5,741 nucleotides of DNA from JASFQI01 sp050115555 (GCA_050115555.1 JASFQI010000328.1:1-5741); one strand, 5' to 3'. Shown: positions 1 through 5,343, counted from the stretch's first letter. Numbers and translations are program-made. Notes: generated from the letters alone by a model not told the origin.

Positions 1-327
1 CAGGCTCGAGAGCTGGAGTTCTGCAAAGAAGCGCTGAAAAGAGAGAATCAAGGATCCGTCCGGTTCGTGGAGCGCACAACCGGTTGCATCCAGGGTCAGG
101 GTGTACGGGTTGATGCGGACGCTCTCCAGCTCGAGCCGGCAGTCCAGGGTCTCGGTGACCCAGGAGGCGGCCTGACGCTCGAGCACGTAAGGGGCCAGGA
201 AAAAACCGCCCAGCGTGTAGAGAGCCACTGCAGCGAGAACGGCCAGGAGCCAACAGTTGCGGAGCAGCCGCCAGAGGGGGCTCCGGGCCGGGATTTCATG
301 GGATGTCGAGCTCACGTATTTCTCCAT
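1..327 (-). CDS. DUF748 family protein, N-terminal part (runs off left edge)
   Basis: The 109 residues visible are the start of a DUF748 protein, a large AsmA-like family anchored in the inner membrane with most of the chain in the periplasm; its members are linked to envelope or outer-membrane maintenance, but no precise reaction is established. Seen here: a short basic N-terminal tail, one membrane segment at about residues 22-46, and then the family's opening pattern, with a PYVLERQ stretch, an INPYTLTLD strand (about 72-80) and a HEPDG...LSFQRFFAELQLSSL stretch (87-109). The ATG at 327 is the only good start in the open stretch before it; its ribosome binding site is weak (a GGACAAGG-like string about 10 bases upstream). 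A near-consensus promoter lies about 95 bases upstream at 421-448. The family usually exceeds 900 residues, so most of the gene is outside the window. The family call is from remembered motifs and is fairly secure. Confidence 0.85.
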   Translation of the reverse strand, partial: MEKYVSSTSHEIPARSPLWRLLRNCWLLAVLAAVALYTLGGFFLAPYVLERQAASWVTETLDCRLELESVRINPYTLTLDATGCALHEPDGSLILSFQRFFAELQLSSL

Positions 328-420
328 GCGGGGGGAGACCTTGTCCCCGCGCCCACCCGCACGGTCATGGGGTGCGGATGAGGGGCGCAGGATTCGATTG
401 CTGAAAAGAGCGTTAAATTT

Positions 421-448
421 ATTTTACAGAGCCACCGGGAATTATCAA
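421..448 (-). promoter_or_regulatory. Sigma70-type promoter for the DUF748 gene
   Basis: Read on the minus strand, TTGATA (443-448) and TAAAAT (421-426) are separated by 16 bases. Each hexamer matches the sigma70 consensus at five of six positions. It lies in the AT-rich divergent intergenic region and would give a leader of about 85-90 bases before the ATG at 327. Confidence 0.5.
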
Positions 449-568
449 TCGCACATTCAGCCCCTGTCCAGGGTGGGCCCCGGGAACAGGGTTAGAGAGG
501 GAAACCGTCCATATTGCTTTTTTGTACATTTTCTGCATCATTGATGACGAATAATCACTCATTCTTTT

Positions 569-597
569 TTGACCTTACTTCGATGAATCGTTAAAAA
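569..597 (+). promoter_or_regulatory. Possible sigma70 promoter for the XRE gene
   Basis: TTGACC (569-574) is followed after 17 bases by TAAAAA (592-597), matching consensus at five and four of six positions. The spacer holds a small inverted repeat, CGAT-GA-ATCG (581-590), which could be an autoregulatory site for the HTH protein just downstream. Alternative -10 hexamers TACAAT occur twice in the tandem repeat that follows, but no good -35 lies at the right distance from them. Confidence 0.35.
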
Positions 598-620
598 AGG
601 ATACAATAAAGGATACAATA
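597..620 (+). repeat. Tandem 12-bp direct repeat containing the ribosome binding site
   Basis: AAGGATACAATA occurs twice back to back (597-608 and 609-620), with no mismatch. The second copy runs into the A of the start codon at 620. Each copy carries AAGGA; the second one lies six bases before the ATG and is the functional Shine-Dalgarno candidate. Each copy also contains TACAAT, a -10-like hexamer. The unit is the kind that can gain or lose a copy by slippage. Confidence 0.75.
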
Positions 621-1195
621 TGGCTAAACCGAAACAGGCCCATCTGGGGAAGCGCATCCGTGCCATGCGAAAGGAGGCGGGCCTGACCATGGTTCAGCTG
701 GCGGAACGGGTGGGTGTGAACTACGCCACGGTCCACCGGGTCGAGACCGGAAAGGTCAGCCCTTCAGTGGCGCTGCTCTCCGAGATCGCCGACTGCCTGG
801 GGCAGAGTGTGGTGAGCCTGCTTCAGGAAGAGCCCAAAAGCCTTCACATTATACGTGCCTCTGATCAACCGCTGGTGGAATCCGAAAAGCTGGCCGTGCG
901 CCTGCTCGTCCCCAAGGATGTGATCAACGACCGGATCTCCCTCAGCCGCTGCCAGGCCAAGGAAGGCGAGTTCCTGAGCAGGCACAAGACGGAAGGGTTC
1001 GAGTTGGCTTTACATTCTCAAGGGGAGGTGCGTTTTTGGTTTGTCCTTCCTTTCCCTGCAGGGATGGACTACGTTGAGCGAAAGAGGAATCGCCGTCCCC
1101 GTGAAGGGGGCGCGCAGGCGAACGGAGGGCGTTGCCATGAAAGACGATCGACCACGGAGCCGGGCCGGGCGGCGCATCCGCCCCGAGGACGTTGA
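620..1195 (+). CDS. XRE-family HTH regulator with truncated C-terminal cupin domain (probable pseudogene)
   Basis: Residues about 9-66 form an XRE/Cro-type helix-turn-helix, with the helix pair around TMVQLAERVGVNYATVHRVE and the typical TGKVSPSVALLSEIA stretch. Residues about 70-139 match the linker and first strands of the cupin domain of XRE-cupin regulators (LLVPKD, EGEFLSRHKTEGFELALH, GEVRF). At codon 139 (about position 1034) the match stops. The next 52 residues are rich in Arg, Gly and Pro, have no cupin character, and overlap the HNH gene by 59 bases in another frame. The expected rest of the barrel is absent from all three plus frames. The DNA-binding half could still be made, so a shortened repressor is possible. 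Start ATG 620 is supported by AAGGA six bases upstream. The ligand and targets are unknown. Confidence 0.75.
   Translation: MAKPKQAHLGKRIRAMRKEAGLTMVQLAERVGVNYATVHRVETGKVSPSVALLSEIADCLGQSVVSLLQEEPKSLHIIRASDQPLVESEKLAVRLLVPKDVINDRISLSRCQAKEGEFLSRHKTEGFELALHSQGEVRFWFVLPFPAGMDYVERKRNRRPREGGAQANGGRCHERRSTTEPGRAAHPPRGR
1124..1129 (+). promoter_or_regulatory. Ribosome binding site that fixes the HNH gene start
   Basis: GGAGGG sits seven bases before the ATG at 1137. It selects this start over the 32-codon in-frame extension upstream (from 1041), which has no family similarity. Confidence 0.7.
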
Positions 1196-1466
1196 CGAGG
1201 TCGTTGCAAGGCTTCGAGGGGAGACCCCTGCCTCCCAGGAGGGTTACCGCGAGGCCTCGCTTCGGATCCACGGCTTGATCTGCGCCAAGTGCGGCCGGGA
1301 GTTCGAACCCAAGGACCGCCATCTTCTCACCGTTCACCACAAGGACGGCAACCACCACAACAACCCGCGGGACGGCTCCAACTGGGAGAACCTCTGCGTG
1401 TACTGCCACGAGGACGAGCACAGCCGTGAGCGGCTCGGGCATTACCTGAGCGGGGACGAGGACTGA
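1137..1466 (+). CDS. yajD: YajD-like HNH nuclease-family protein
   Basis: This 109-residue protein resembles Escherichia coli YajD, a small HNH-fold protein presumed to bind and cut nucleic acid; its cellular role is not known. Seen: two cysteine pairs, CAKC (49-52) and CVYC (87-90), which would hold a structural zinc; the LTVHHKDGN stretch (64-72) with the first HNH histidine; a NNPRDGSNWENL stretch (75-86); and the final CHEDEH (90-95) with the last metal-binding histidines. All key residues are present and the length is close to the family's (about 115). The first 30 or so residues are basic and poorly conserved. It overlaps the read-through tail of the broken XRE gene, so its own upstream promoter, if it had one, may have been replaced. 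A hairpin terminator lies 86 bases after the stop. It stands alone, with no partner typical of restriction or phage packaging. Confidence 0.85.
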   Translation: MKDDRPRSRAGRRIRPEDVDEVVARLRGETPASQEGYREASLRIHGLICAKCGREFEPKDRHLLTVHHKDGNHHNNPRDGSNWENLCVYCHEDEHSRERLGHYLSGDED

Positions 1467-1551
1467 TTCGACCGGGCCCGTTTACCGGGGTTCGGACGCC
1501 TTCCGGTTGTCGAGTGGGAAAGAAGAAGGGCGGATGGGAGGTGGAGAGAAT

Positions 1552-1588
1552 GCACAGGCCGGCTCCGGGCAACGGAGCCGGCCTGTGC
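1552..1588. terminator. Perfect stem-loop, probably bidirectional terminator
   Basis: GCACAGGCCGGCTCCG (1552-1567) and its exact reverse complement (1573-1588) form a 16-bp stem with the loop GGCAA. On the plus strand it is followed by a short T-rich run (TCGTTTTC). On the minus strand the flanking run is poor in T. It lies between the converging HNH and MltD-like genes, where a terminator shared by both is expected, ten bases beyond the MltD-like stop codon. Confidence 0.75.
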
Positions 1589-1596
1589 TCGTTTTC

Positions 1597-1608
1597 GGCT
1601 AATTAGCC
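1597..1608. repeat. 12-bp perfect palindrome over the MltD-like stop codon
   Basis: GGCTAATTAGCC is its own reverse complement and includes the TAG stop of the MltD-like gene. It sits nine bases from the terminator stem. As a zero-loop palindrome it is not a stable RNA hairpin; it may be chance or part of the termination region. Confidence 0.5.
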
Positions 1609-3446
1609 GTGACCTTGACGATTTGGCCCGGGTAGATCGTGCTGTTCGGCGTGAGCCGGTTCACCTTGAGAAAGTCGGAGAGGTCCATGCGGTGGCGCCG
1701 GGCGATGAGGTAGGGGGAGTCCCCGCGCCTGACCCGGTACGTTCGGACACCGGTCGAGGGTGTACTACTGCTCCCCGCGGGCACCCTGAGGACCTGCCCC
1801 ACCTGAAGCCGGGTGGAGCGAAGCCCGTTTACGGACTGAATGGCCCCGGTGGTGGTGGAGAAGCGGCGGGCGATTTTCCAGAGGGAGTCCCCTTTGCGGA
1901 CCCGGTACTCGGTGATCCCTCTCTGGGCCGAGTAGGACGTCGCCACCTGTCCAGACGAACCGCCGCGGGTCGGGATCTTGAGCCGCCATCCCACCTTTAC
2001 GTAGTTTTTGCTTCGAAGCCCGTTCGTGTTCATGATGGCCCGGACCGATGTGTGGTAGCGACGCGCAATGCCGCTGAGGGTCTGACCGCGCTGAACGCGA
2101 TGCACCACGTAGCTCGGGGTGGGCGGACGCCATGCGGGGATGTCGCTGAGCTTGGCCAGGAGGGTCTCTCCCTTGCCGCTGGGGACCTTGAGCACGTACG
2201 TGTTGTTCGGGGTGAGGTACTGGCGGAGCTCGGGGTTCATGTCACGGATCAGGTCGTAGCTCACGCCGATTTGGCTGGCCACGGTCTTGAGGTGGATCTG
2301 CTTGCTCACGGTCACCTCATCCACGGGTCGCGGGCAGTACACCTCGGGAAGGTCGAACCCGTGGGCCTTGGGGTCGTTGATAATGTGAAGTACGGCCAGG
2401 AACTTGGGCACGTAAAATGCGGTTTCCCGGGGCAGCCGCCGGTACAGGTCCCAGAAATTGTCCAGGTACTGGATTTTCTGGGATTTGATGCGGTTGAGAA
2501 CCCTACGCTCACCGCAGTTGTAAGCGGCCAGGACAGTGGTCCATTCGCCGAAGATCTGGTGAAGCTCCTTGAGGTACCCGATGGCCGCCTGCGTGGCCTT
2601 CTCCGGGTCCATCCGCTCGTCAATCCACTGATCCCGCTTCAGTCCGTACTTGTAGCCGGTGGAGGCGATGAACTGCCATAGCCCCAGGGCCCGGGCCCGG
2701 GACAGGGCCCTCACCTTGTATCCACTCTCGATGAGCGGCAGCCAGGAGAGCTCTTCGGGCAGGCCTGCCTCGCGAAGCGCCTCCACGATCATAGGACGGT
2801 ACACTCCGGATCGGCGGTAGGATTCAAGGAAAAATTTCCGTTCCCGTCCCTTGAACAGGTTGAGGGCCTTTTTCACCTCGTCGTTCGTCACCAGAGGAAT
2901 GGCCTTGTGGTTGCCGTTGGCCACGGTAAAGCGAGAGGTGTAGACCTCGATGATGCGACGGGAAATGGTGATCCGGAGGTCTTCTTTCTGTTGCAGGAGT
3001 TCGGGCTGGGCTTCGGCGTTTACCTGCAGGATGAGGGAGTAGGCCTTGTCCAATGCGCCGATGGCGTTATCCAGGTCGCCCTGCTCCCAGAAATCGCTCG
3101 AAGCCTGATAGAACTCCATGGCCGAGTCCAGTAGTTCCTGATTCGTGAGGGTAGAGCCCGCCTCGGGCGATGCCTCGCTCACATTCTCGGCCGGGACCGG
3201 TTCGTCCGTGGCTTCCTCGATGCCCTCGATGCGTGTCGGTGTCGTTTCCTGGTCCGGAAGGGGTGTGATCGGAGCTTTCCGGCAGGTGGGCCCTCGCAGC
3301 TCTGCTGCGGGCGGCTGCACCGCGTCCGTCGAGTTTGCAGTGTCCACGCCCTGCCGGGGCTCAACGGTCACACACCCGGTACCGATCAGCAACGCTAGGA
3401 TCGGGAGGGTGGCAAAAAGCCGAAGGACTTTCGGTCGGTTATTCAC
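1599..3446 (-). CDS. mltD: MltD-like membrane-bound lytic murein transglycosylase with three LysM modules
   Basis: This 615-residue lipoprotein should cleave the MurNAc-GlcNAc bond of peptidoglycan, leaving 1,6-anhydro ends, from the periplasmic side of the outer membrane. Seen: basic start, hydrophobic signal (about 7-24) ending at Cys25 in LIGTGC (a slightly atypical lipobox with Gly at -3); an acidic, Pro-rich linker; a helical TPR-like segment (about 102-165); the GH23 SLT domain (about 218-345) with catalytic Glu240 in PLIESGY, then ALGLWQFI, LAAYNCGE and RLPRETAFYVPKFLA; a degenerate LysM-like stretch (about 377-422); and three LysM modules (about 448-492, 514-556, 570-612) that bind glycan. 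Start: GTG at 3446, seven bases after AAAGGAG, giving a proper signal peptide; an upstream in-frame ATG at 3524 would place 26 polar residues before it and lies within the promoter. Own promoter at 3496-3524; monocistronic, closed by the hairpin at 1552-1588. Confidence 0.93.
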   Translation of the reverse strand: MNNRPKVLRLFATLPILALLIGTGCVTVEPRQGVDTANSTDAVQPPAAELRGPTCRKAPITPLPDQETTPTRIEGIEEATDEPVPAENVSEASPEAGSTLTNQELLDSAMEFYQASSDFWEQGDLDNAIGALDKAYSLILQVNAEAQPELLQQKEDLRITISRRIIEVYTSRFTVANGNHKAIPLVTNDEVKKALNLFKGRERKFFLESYRRSGVYRPMIVEALREAGLPEELSWLPLIESGYKVRALSRARALGLWQFIASTGYKYGLKRDQWIDERMDPEKATQAAIGYLKELHQIFGEWTTVLAAYNCGERRVLNRIKSQKIQYLDNFWDLYRRLPRETAFYVPKFLAVLHIINDPKAHGFDLPEVYCPRPVDEVTVSKQIHLKTVASQIGVSYDLIRDMNPELRQYLTPNNTYVLKVPSGKGETLLAKLSDIPAWRPPTPSYVVHRVQRGQTLSGIARRYHTSVRAIMNTNGLRSKNYVKVGWRLKIPTRGGSSGQVATSYSAQRGITEYRVRKGDSLWKIARRFSTTTGAIQSVNGLRSTRLQVGQVLRVPAGSSSTPSTGVRTYRVRRGDSPYLIARRHRMDLSDFLKVNRLTPNSTIYPGQIVKVTAN

Positions 3447-3453
3447 GGGATTT

Positions 3454-3460
3454 CTCCTTT
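3454..3460 (-). promoter_or_regulatory. Ribosome binding site that fixes the GTG start of the MltD-like gene
   Basis: On the minus strand AAAGGAG lies seven bases before the GTG at 3446. It is the strongest Shine-Dalgarno match near the gene and decides for the GTG over the upstream ATG at 3524. Confidence 0.8.
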
Positions 3461-3495
3461 GGTATCGTTTTTCTCTTCCGCACTCGTCGAGCGGG

Positions 3496-3524
3496 AGTAT
3501 AAAGGACCACTCCCGAGGGGTCAA
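3496..3524 (-). promoter_or_regulatory. Near-consensus sigma70 promoter for the MltD-like gene, with overlapping inverted repeat
   Basis: On the minus strand TTGACC (3519-3524) and TATACT (3496-3501) are exactly 17 bases apart, each five of six to consensus. Transcription would start near 3489, giving a leader of about 42 bases. An inverted repeat CGGGAGT/ACTCCCG (3492-3498 and 3509-3515, ten-base loop) covers the -10 and the spacer and could be an operator. The transposase stop codon is only 20 bases upstream of the -35. Confidence 0.7.
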
Positions 3525-3544
3525 TCGGAAACAAGGACCGAGAC

Positions 3545-4576
3545 CTAGACGGCGTTCCCGAATGATTCCTCCCTGTCCAGGATCTCAATCTCTCTCTCCC
3601 TTGCAAGGGCCTCCCCCCGCTGGACAGAGATGCTCACCGCAGGCTGGCTCAAACCGATTCGCTGTGCCAGGTCCGTAGCGGTGTAGCCCAGCTTTCTCAC
3701 GGCCCAGTAGCAGAAAACGCTTCGTGCACACACGGTCTTGCGTACCTTGCCCGGGGAGAAGATTTCCTCCGAAGGCACTCCGAAGGCCTTGGCCGCCCGT
3801 TCGGCCAGACGATTCAGGTCGAGTCCTCGAAGGGCGAGCTCCGCCTGGGGGTGGAGACGCTCCTCGGCCTCGGCCAGGACCCGTTGGACAAACTCGGGCC
3901 CTCCGAGAATGCGCTCATCGCCGCGTGCGGATGCTCCGCGCCCACGCCGGCGCTTGACCTGTTCCCAGCCGCCGAGGCTTCGTACGAGGCCTCCGCCTGC
4001 CAGTTCCGGCCGCCGGCCCTGACTCTCCCCTTCCTCGACATAGCGGCGGTAAGCCTTGCGAGCCTGCTCATGTGGCCCGGCAAACCGTTTCAGGACGGTT
4101 TCCACGTCCTGCCAGGCCGGTATCGTCCCTCCGAGAAGGGCCCCGTGCCCGGCGTAGGCGTAAGACTCCAGCTGCCCCAGGTCGCCTACGACCCCGGCAC
4201 GGAGAGGATTGAGATGAATGTAGCGGACCATTTCGAGCAGGTAGGGGGCCTCCTCGCAGAGCACGGAGCGATAGCGGTCCAGGAAAACCGGCCCGCGGCG
4301 ATGGTGACGCCGGTTGTACGTAACAGCGTATCCTGTGAGCATCCGACGCATGACCATGGCAATAGGTGTGTTTCCGGTCCTCAGAAGCAGGTGGGCGTGA
4401 TTCGGCATCAGGGCCCAGGCATAGCATGCCGTGCCCGTCTCGGTGAGAATCTCACCCATACGATCCCGGAAATGGTCACAGTCCTCGCCTTCGCGGAAAA
4501 TATGTCTGCCTTCAAATCCCCGCACCGTGATGGAATGGAGGGCTCCAAATGCGTCAATGCGTGCTTTTCTCGACAT
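3545..4576 (-). CDS. RAYT/TnpA_REP-type Y1 (HUH) transposase with DnaA domain IV-like C-terminus
   Basis: This 343-residue protein belongs to the Y1 HUH transposases of the REP-associated (RAYT) branch of the IS200/IS605 group, which nick and rejoin single-stranded DNA at palindromic hairpins. Seen: the opening strand MSRKARIDAFGALHSITVRG; RHIFREGEDCDHF; the HUH metal pair in PNHAHLLL (His60, His62); candidate catalytic tyrosines in TGYAVTYNRR (Tyr83, Tyr87); and the signature RGPVFLDRYRS plus YIHLNPLRAGVV (94-130). After a basic linker (about 185-220), residues about 250-322 resemble the DNA-binding domain IV of DnaA (LAERAAKAFGV, AVRKLGY, DLAQRIGLSQPAVS), an added DNA-binding tail seen in related transposases of this group. 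I prefer ATG 4576, where the fold begins, over in-frame ATGs at 4615 and 4597. No frameshift is seen, so it may be active. It is not operonic with the MltD-like gene. Confidence 0.88.
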   Translation of the reverse strand: MSRKARIDAFGALHSITVRGFEGRHIFREGEDCDHFRDRMGEILTETGTACYAWALMPNHAHLLLRTGNTPIAMVMRRMLTGYAVTYNRRHHRRGPVFLDRYRSVLCEEAPYLLEMVRYIHLNPLRAGVVGDLGQLESYAYAGHGALLGGTIPAWQDVETVLKRFAGPHEQARKAYRRYVEEGESQGRRPELAGGGLVRSLGGWEQVKRRRGRGASARGDERILGGPEFVQRVLAEAEERLHPQAELALRGLDLNRLAERAAKAFGVPSEEIFSPGKVRKTVCARSVFCYWAVRKLGYTATDLAQRIGLSQPAVSISVQRGEALAREREIEILDREESFGNAV

Positions 4577-4582
4577 GAACTG

Positions 4583-4612
4583 CTCATAGCAGATCATGCA
4601 GGCCGTTGTCAA
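4583..4612 (-). promoter_or_regulatory. Putative transposase promoter with perfect -35
   Basis: On the minus strand a consensus TTGACA (4607-4612) is followed after 18 bases by TATGAG (4583-4588), four of six to the -10 consensus. The AT-rich palindrome ATAAATTTAT (4616-4625) lies just upstream of the -35, where an UP element would be. Transcription would start at about 4576, on or next to the preferred ATG, so the message may be leaderless or nearly so. Confidence 0.45.
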
Positions 4613-4680
4613 CAAATAAATTTATGAGCGTCCCCAAAATGGAATTCAAACACGCCCCTCACACGGCCTGAACAGGGCGG

Positions 4681-4694
4681 GTGTATGCTACACT
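4681..4694 (+). promoter_or_regulatory. Possible extended -10 promoter for the small membrane ORF
   Basis: TGCTACACT (4686-4694) has the TGn extension followed by TACACT, four of six to the -10 consensus. No good -35 is present at the right distance. The core also forms a small inverted repeat, GTGTA-TGC-TACAC (4681-4693). If used, the leader before the ORF at 4881 would be about 180 bases and would contain the palindromes at 4770-4826. Confidence 0.25.
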
Positions 4695-4769
4695 CTCAAG
4701 AAGCCGAAAAGGTCCGCACGGTATCGGAATTCGACGGGTCGTCCAGCGCATGAGCTCCACGGCATCTCC

Positions 4770-4826
4770 TGCCCCGGGATTCGAGCGGCCCCGGATTCCG
4801 GGGATCCCCCAACAGGGCCCCGGGCA
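4770..4826. repeat. Nested GC-rich palindromes (hairpin cluster)
   Basis: An inner hairpin CCCCGG-ATT-CCGGGG (4789-4803) is perfect, with a three-base loop. It overlaps the palindrome GGGGATCCCC (4800-4809). An outer, imperfect pair TGCCCCGGG (4770-4778) and CCCCGGGCA (4818-4826) can close around them. There is no T-run, so a simple terminator is unlikely. Its place about 200 bases upstream of a RAYT gene makes a REP-like element or transposase substrate worth considering, but this single copy proves nothing. Confidence 0.45.
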
Positions 4827-4880
4827 AACGGAGATGAGGGCAAATGTTCCAGCCAAAAAGGATCAATGGAGGCTGAGCAA

Positions 4881-5045
4881 ATGACGGAAATCCTGTTTGT
4901 CGTCTCGAGCGCTTTGGTCTTATCATGCTTTTTTATAGGCCGTTTTGTTTTCCTCCGGGATCGCCATCCCAATACGGATCTGCTTTTGATGGCGCTACAC
5001 ACCCTCGAGCCCCCGCCTGGGGATTCTCCCGAAGAGGGCCCATGA
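4881..5045 (+). CDS. Small single-span membrane protein, 54 residues, function unknown
   Basis: I do not recognise a family. The ORF opens with MTEILFVVSSALVLSCFFIG: a hydrophobic segment from about residue 4 to 25, then a basic patch (LRDRH, about 25-29), a short amphipathic stretch (about 31-41) and an acidic, Pro-rich tail ending EEGP. The charge pattern suggests an N-out/C-in single-span inner-membrane protein. The start is supported by GGAGG (4868-4872), eight bases upstream, better than most sites in the window. The start codon overlaps the stop of an upstream unassigned frame as ATGA. It is followed by about 130 bases of gene-free DNA and then the PhoH/PIN remnant on the same strand. 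Coding status rests on the ribosome binding site and the membrane segment only. Confidence 0.5.
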   Translation: MTEILFVVSSALVLSCFFIGRFVFLRDRHPNTDLLLMALHTLEPPPGDSPEEGP

Positions 5046-5177
5046 TGAGTCCGGCCCCTTTTCGGCCCATTCCCCATCGTACACACCGATTGCCTGCTTT
5101 CTCCTCGTTTCGCGCACGCCTGCGCACATTGGATTCAAGCCTTCCGGAACCCCTTCTTTTATGGAAAGAGAGGGTAG

Positions 5178-5324
5178 AGAAAGACATGCGTTCTGGAGAC
5201 GAACGCCCTTCTTCACGAACCCGATGCCCCCTATGCCTTTCAAGATAATGATGCTGTCATTCCCCTGGCCGTCATCGAAGAGATCGATCACCGGAAGAGA
5301 CGCCAGGACGAGATCGGCCGTGGC
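5178..5324 (+). pseudogene. Start-less fragment of a PIN-domain PhoH-family ATPase
   Basis: In the frame using codons that begin at multiples of three, a stop (TAG at 5175) is followed by RKTCVLETNALLHEPD, YAFQDNDAVIPL, AVIEEIDHRK and RRQDEIGR. This is the opening of the PIN (predicted RNase) domain of PIN-PhoH proteins, which normally begins near VLDTNVLLHDP and continues DEIGRNAR before a C-terminal PhoH ATPase domain of several hundred residues. Here there is no start codon, the first catalytic Asp of DTN is Glu (GAG for GAC or GAT), and the match ends at about 5321, after which the frame runs on without similarity to a stop at 5394. The match is otherwise good, so decay is probably recent. 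It ends about 20 bases short of the stop of the opposing FRG gene, so one break point lies in that gap. Confidence 0.75.
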
Positions 5325-5343
5325 GGAACTCTGGGCCAGGCTC

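Larger units (their letters stand above)
4577..4880. other. Intergenic stretch without a convincing gene
   Basis: The transposase promoter occupies the left end. From about 4630 on there are several GC-rich palindromes and a possible plus-strand promoter. Open frames exist in this stretch (for example 4681-4884 plus, 67 codons), but they lack a ribosome binding site, show no domain and have unbiased third positions. Confidence 0.6.

Noticed and set aside
461..491. Possible hairpin CCCTGT...ACAGGG in the divergent intergenic region
   Set aside because: Six pairs across an 18-base loop with no T-run on either strand; too weak to call a terminator or regulatory fold.
1092..1113. Hairpin-like CGCCGTCCCC...GGGGGCG before the HNH gene
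   Set aside because: Only four clean central pairs plus mismatches; could be chance in GC-rich DNA, and it does not hide the ribosome binding site.
942..1442. Minus-strand ORF of 166 codons
   Set aside because: Shadow of the HNH gene and the end of the XRE gene; low-complexity Val/Ala/Pro composition typical of antisense frames in GC-rich DNA.
1623..2681. Plus-strand ORF of 352 codons
   Set aside because: It is the shadow of the MltD-like gene on the opposite strand; its translation has no domain, and the minus frame has catalytic and LysM motifs.
3851..4627. Plus-strand ORF of 258 codons
   Set aside because: Opposite-strand shadow of the transposase gene, which has a clear HUH motif.
4681..4884. 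Plus-strand ORF of 67 codons ending in an ATGA overlap with the small membrane ORF
   Set aside because: No ribosome binding site before its GTG, unbiased third codon positions, no domain or membrane segment; it also spans the palindrome cluster. The overlap is noted under the 54-residue ORF only.
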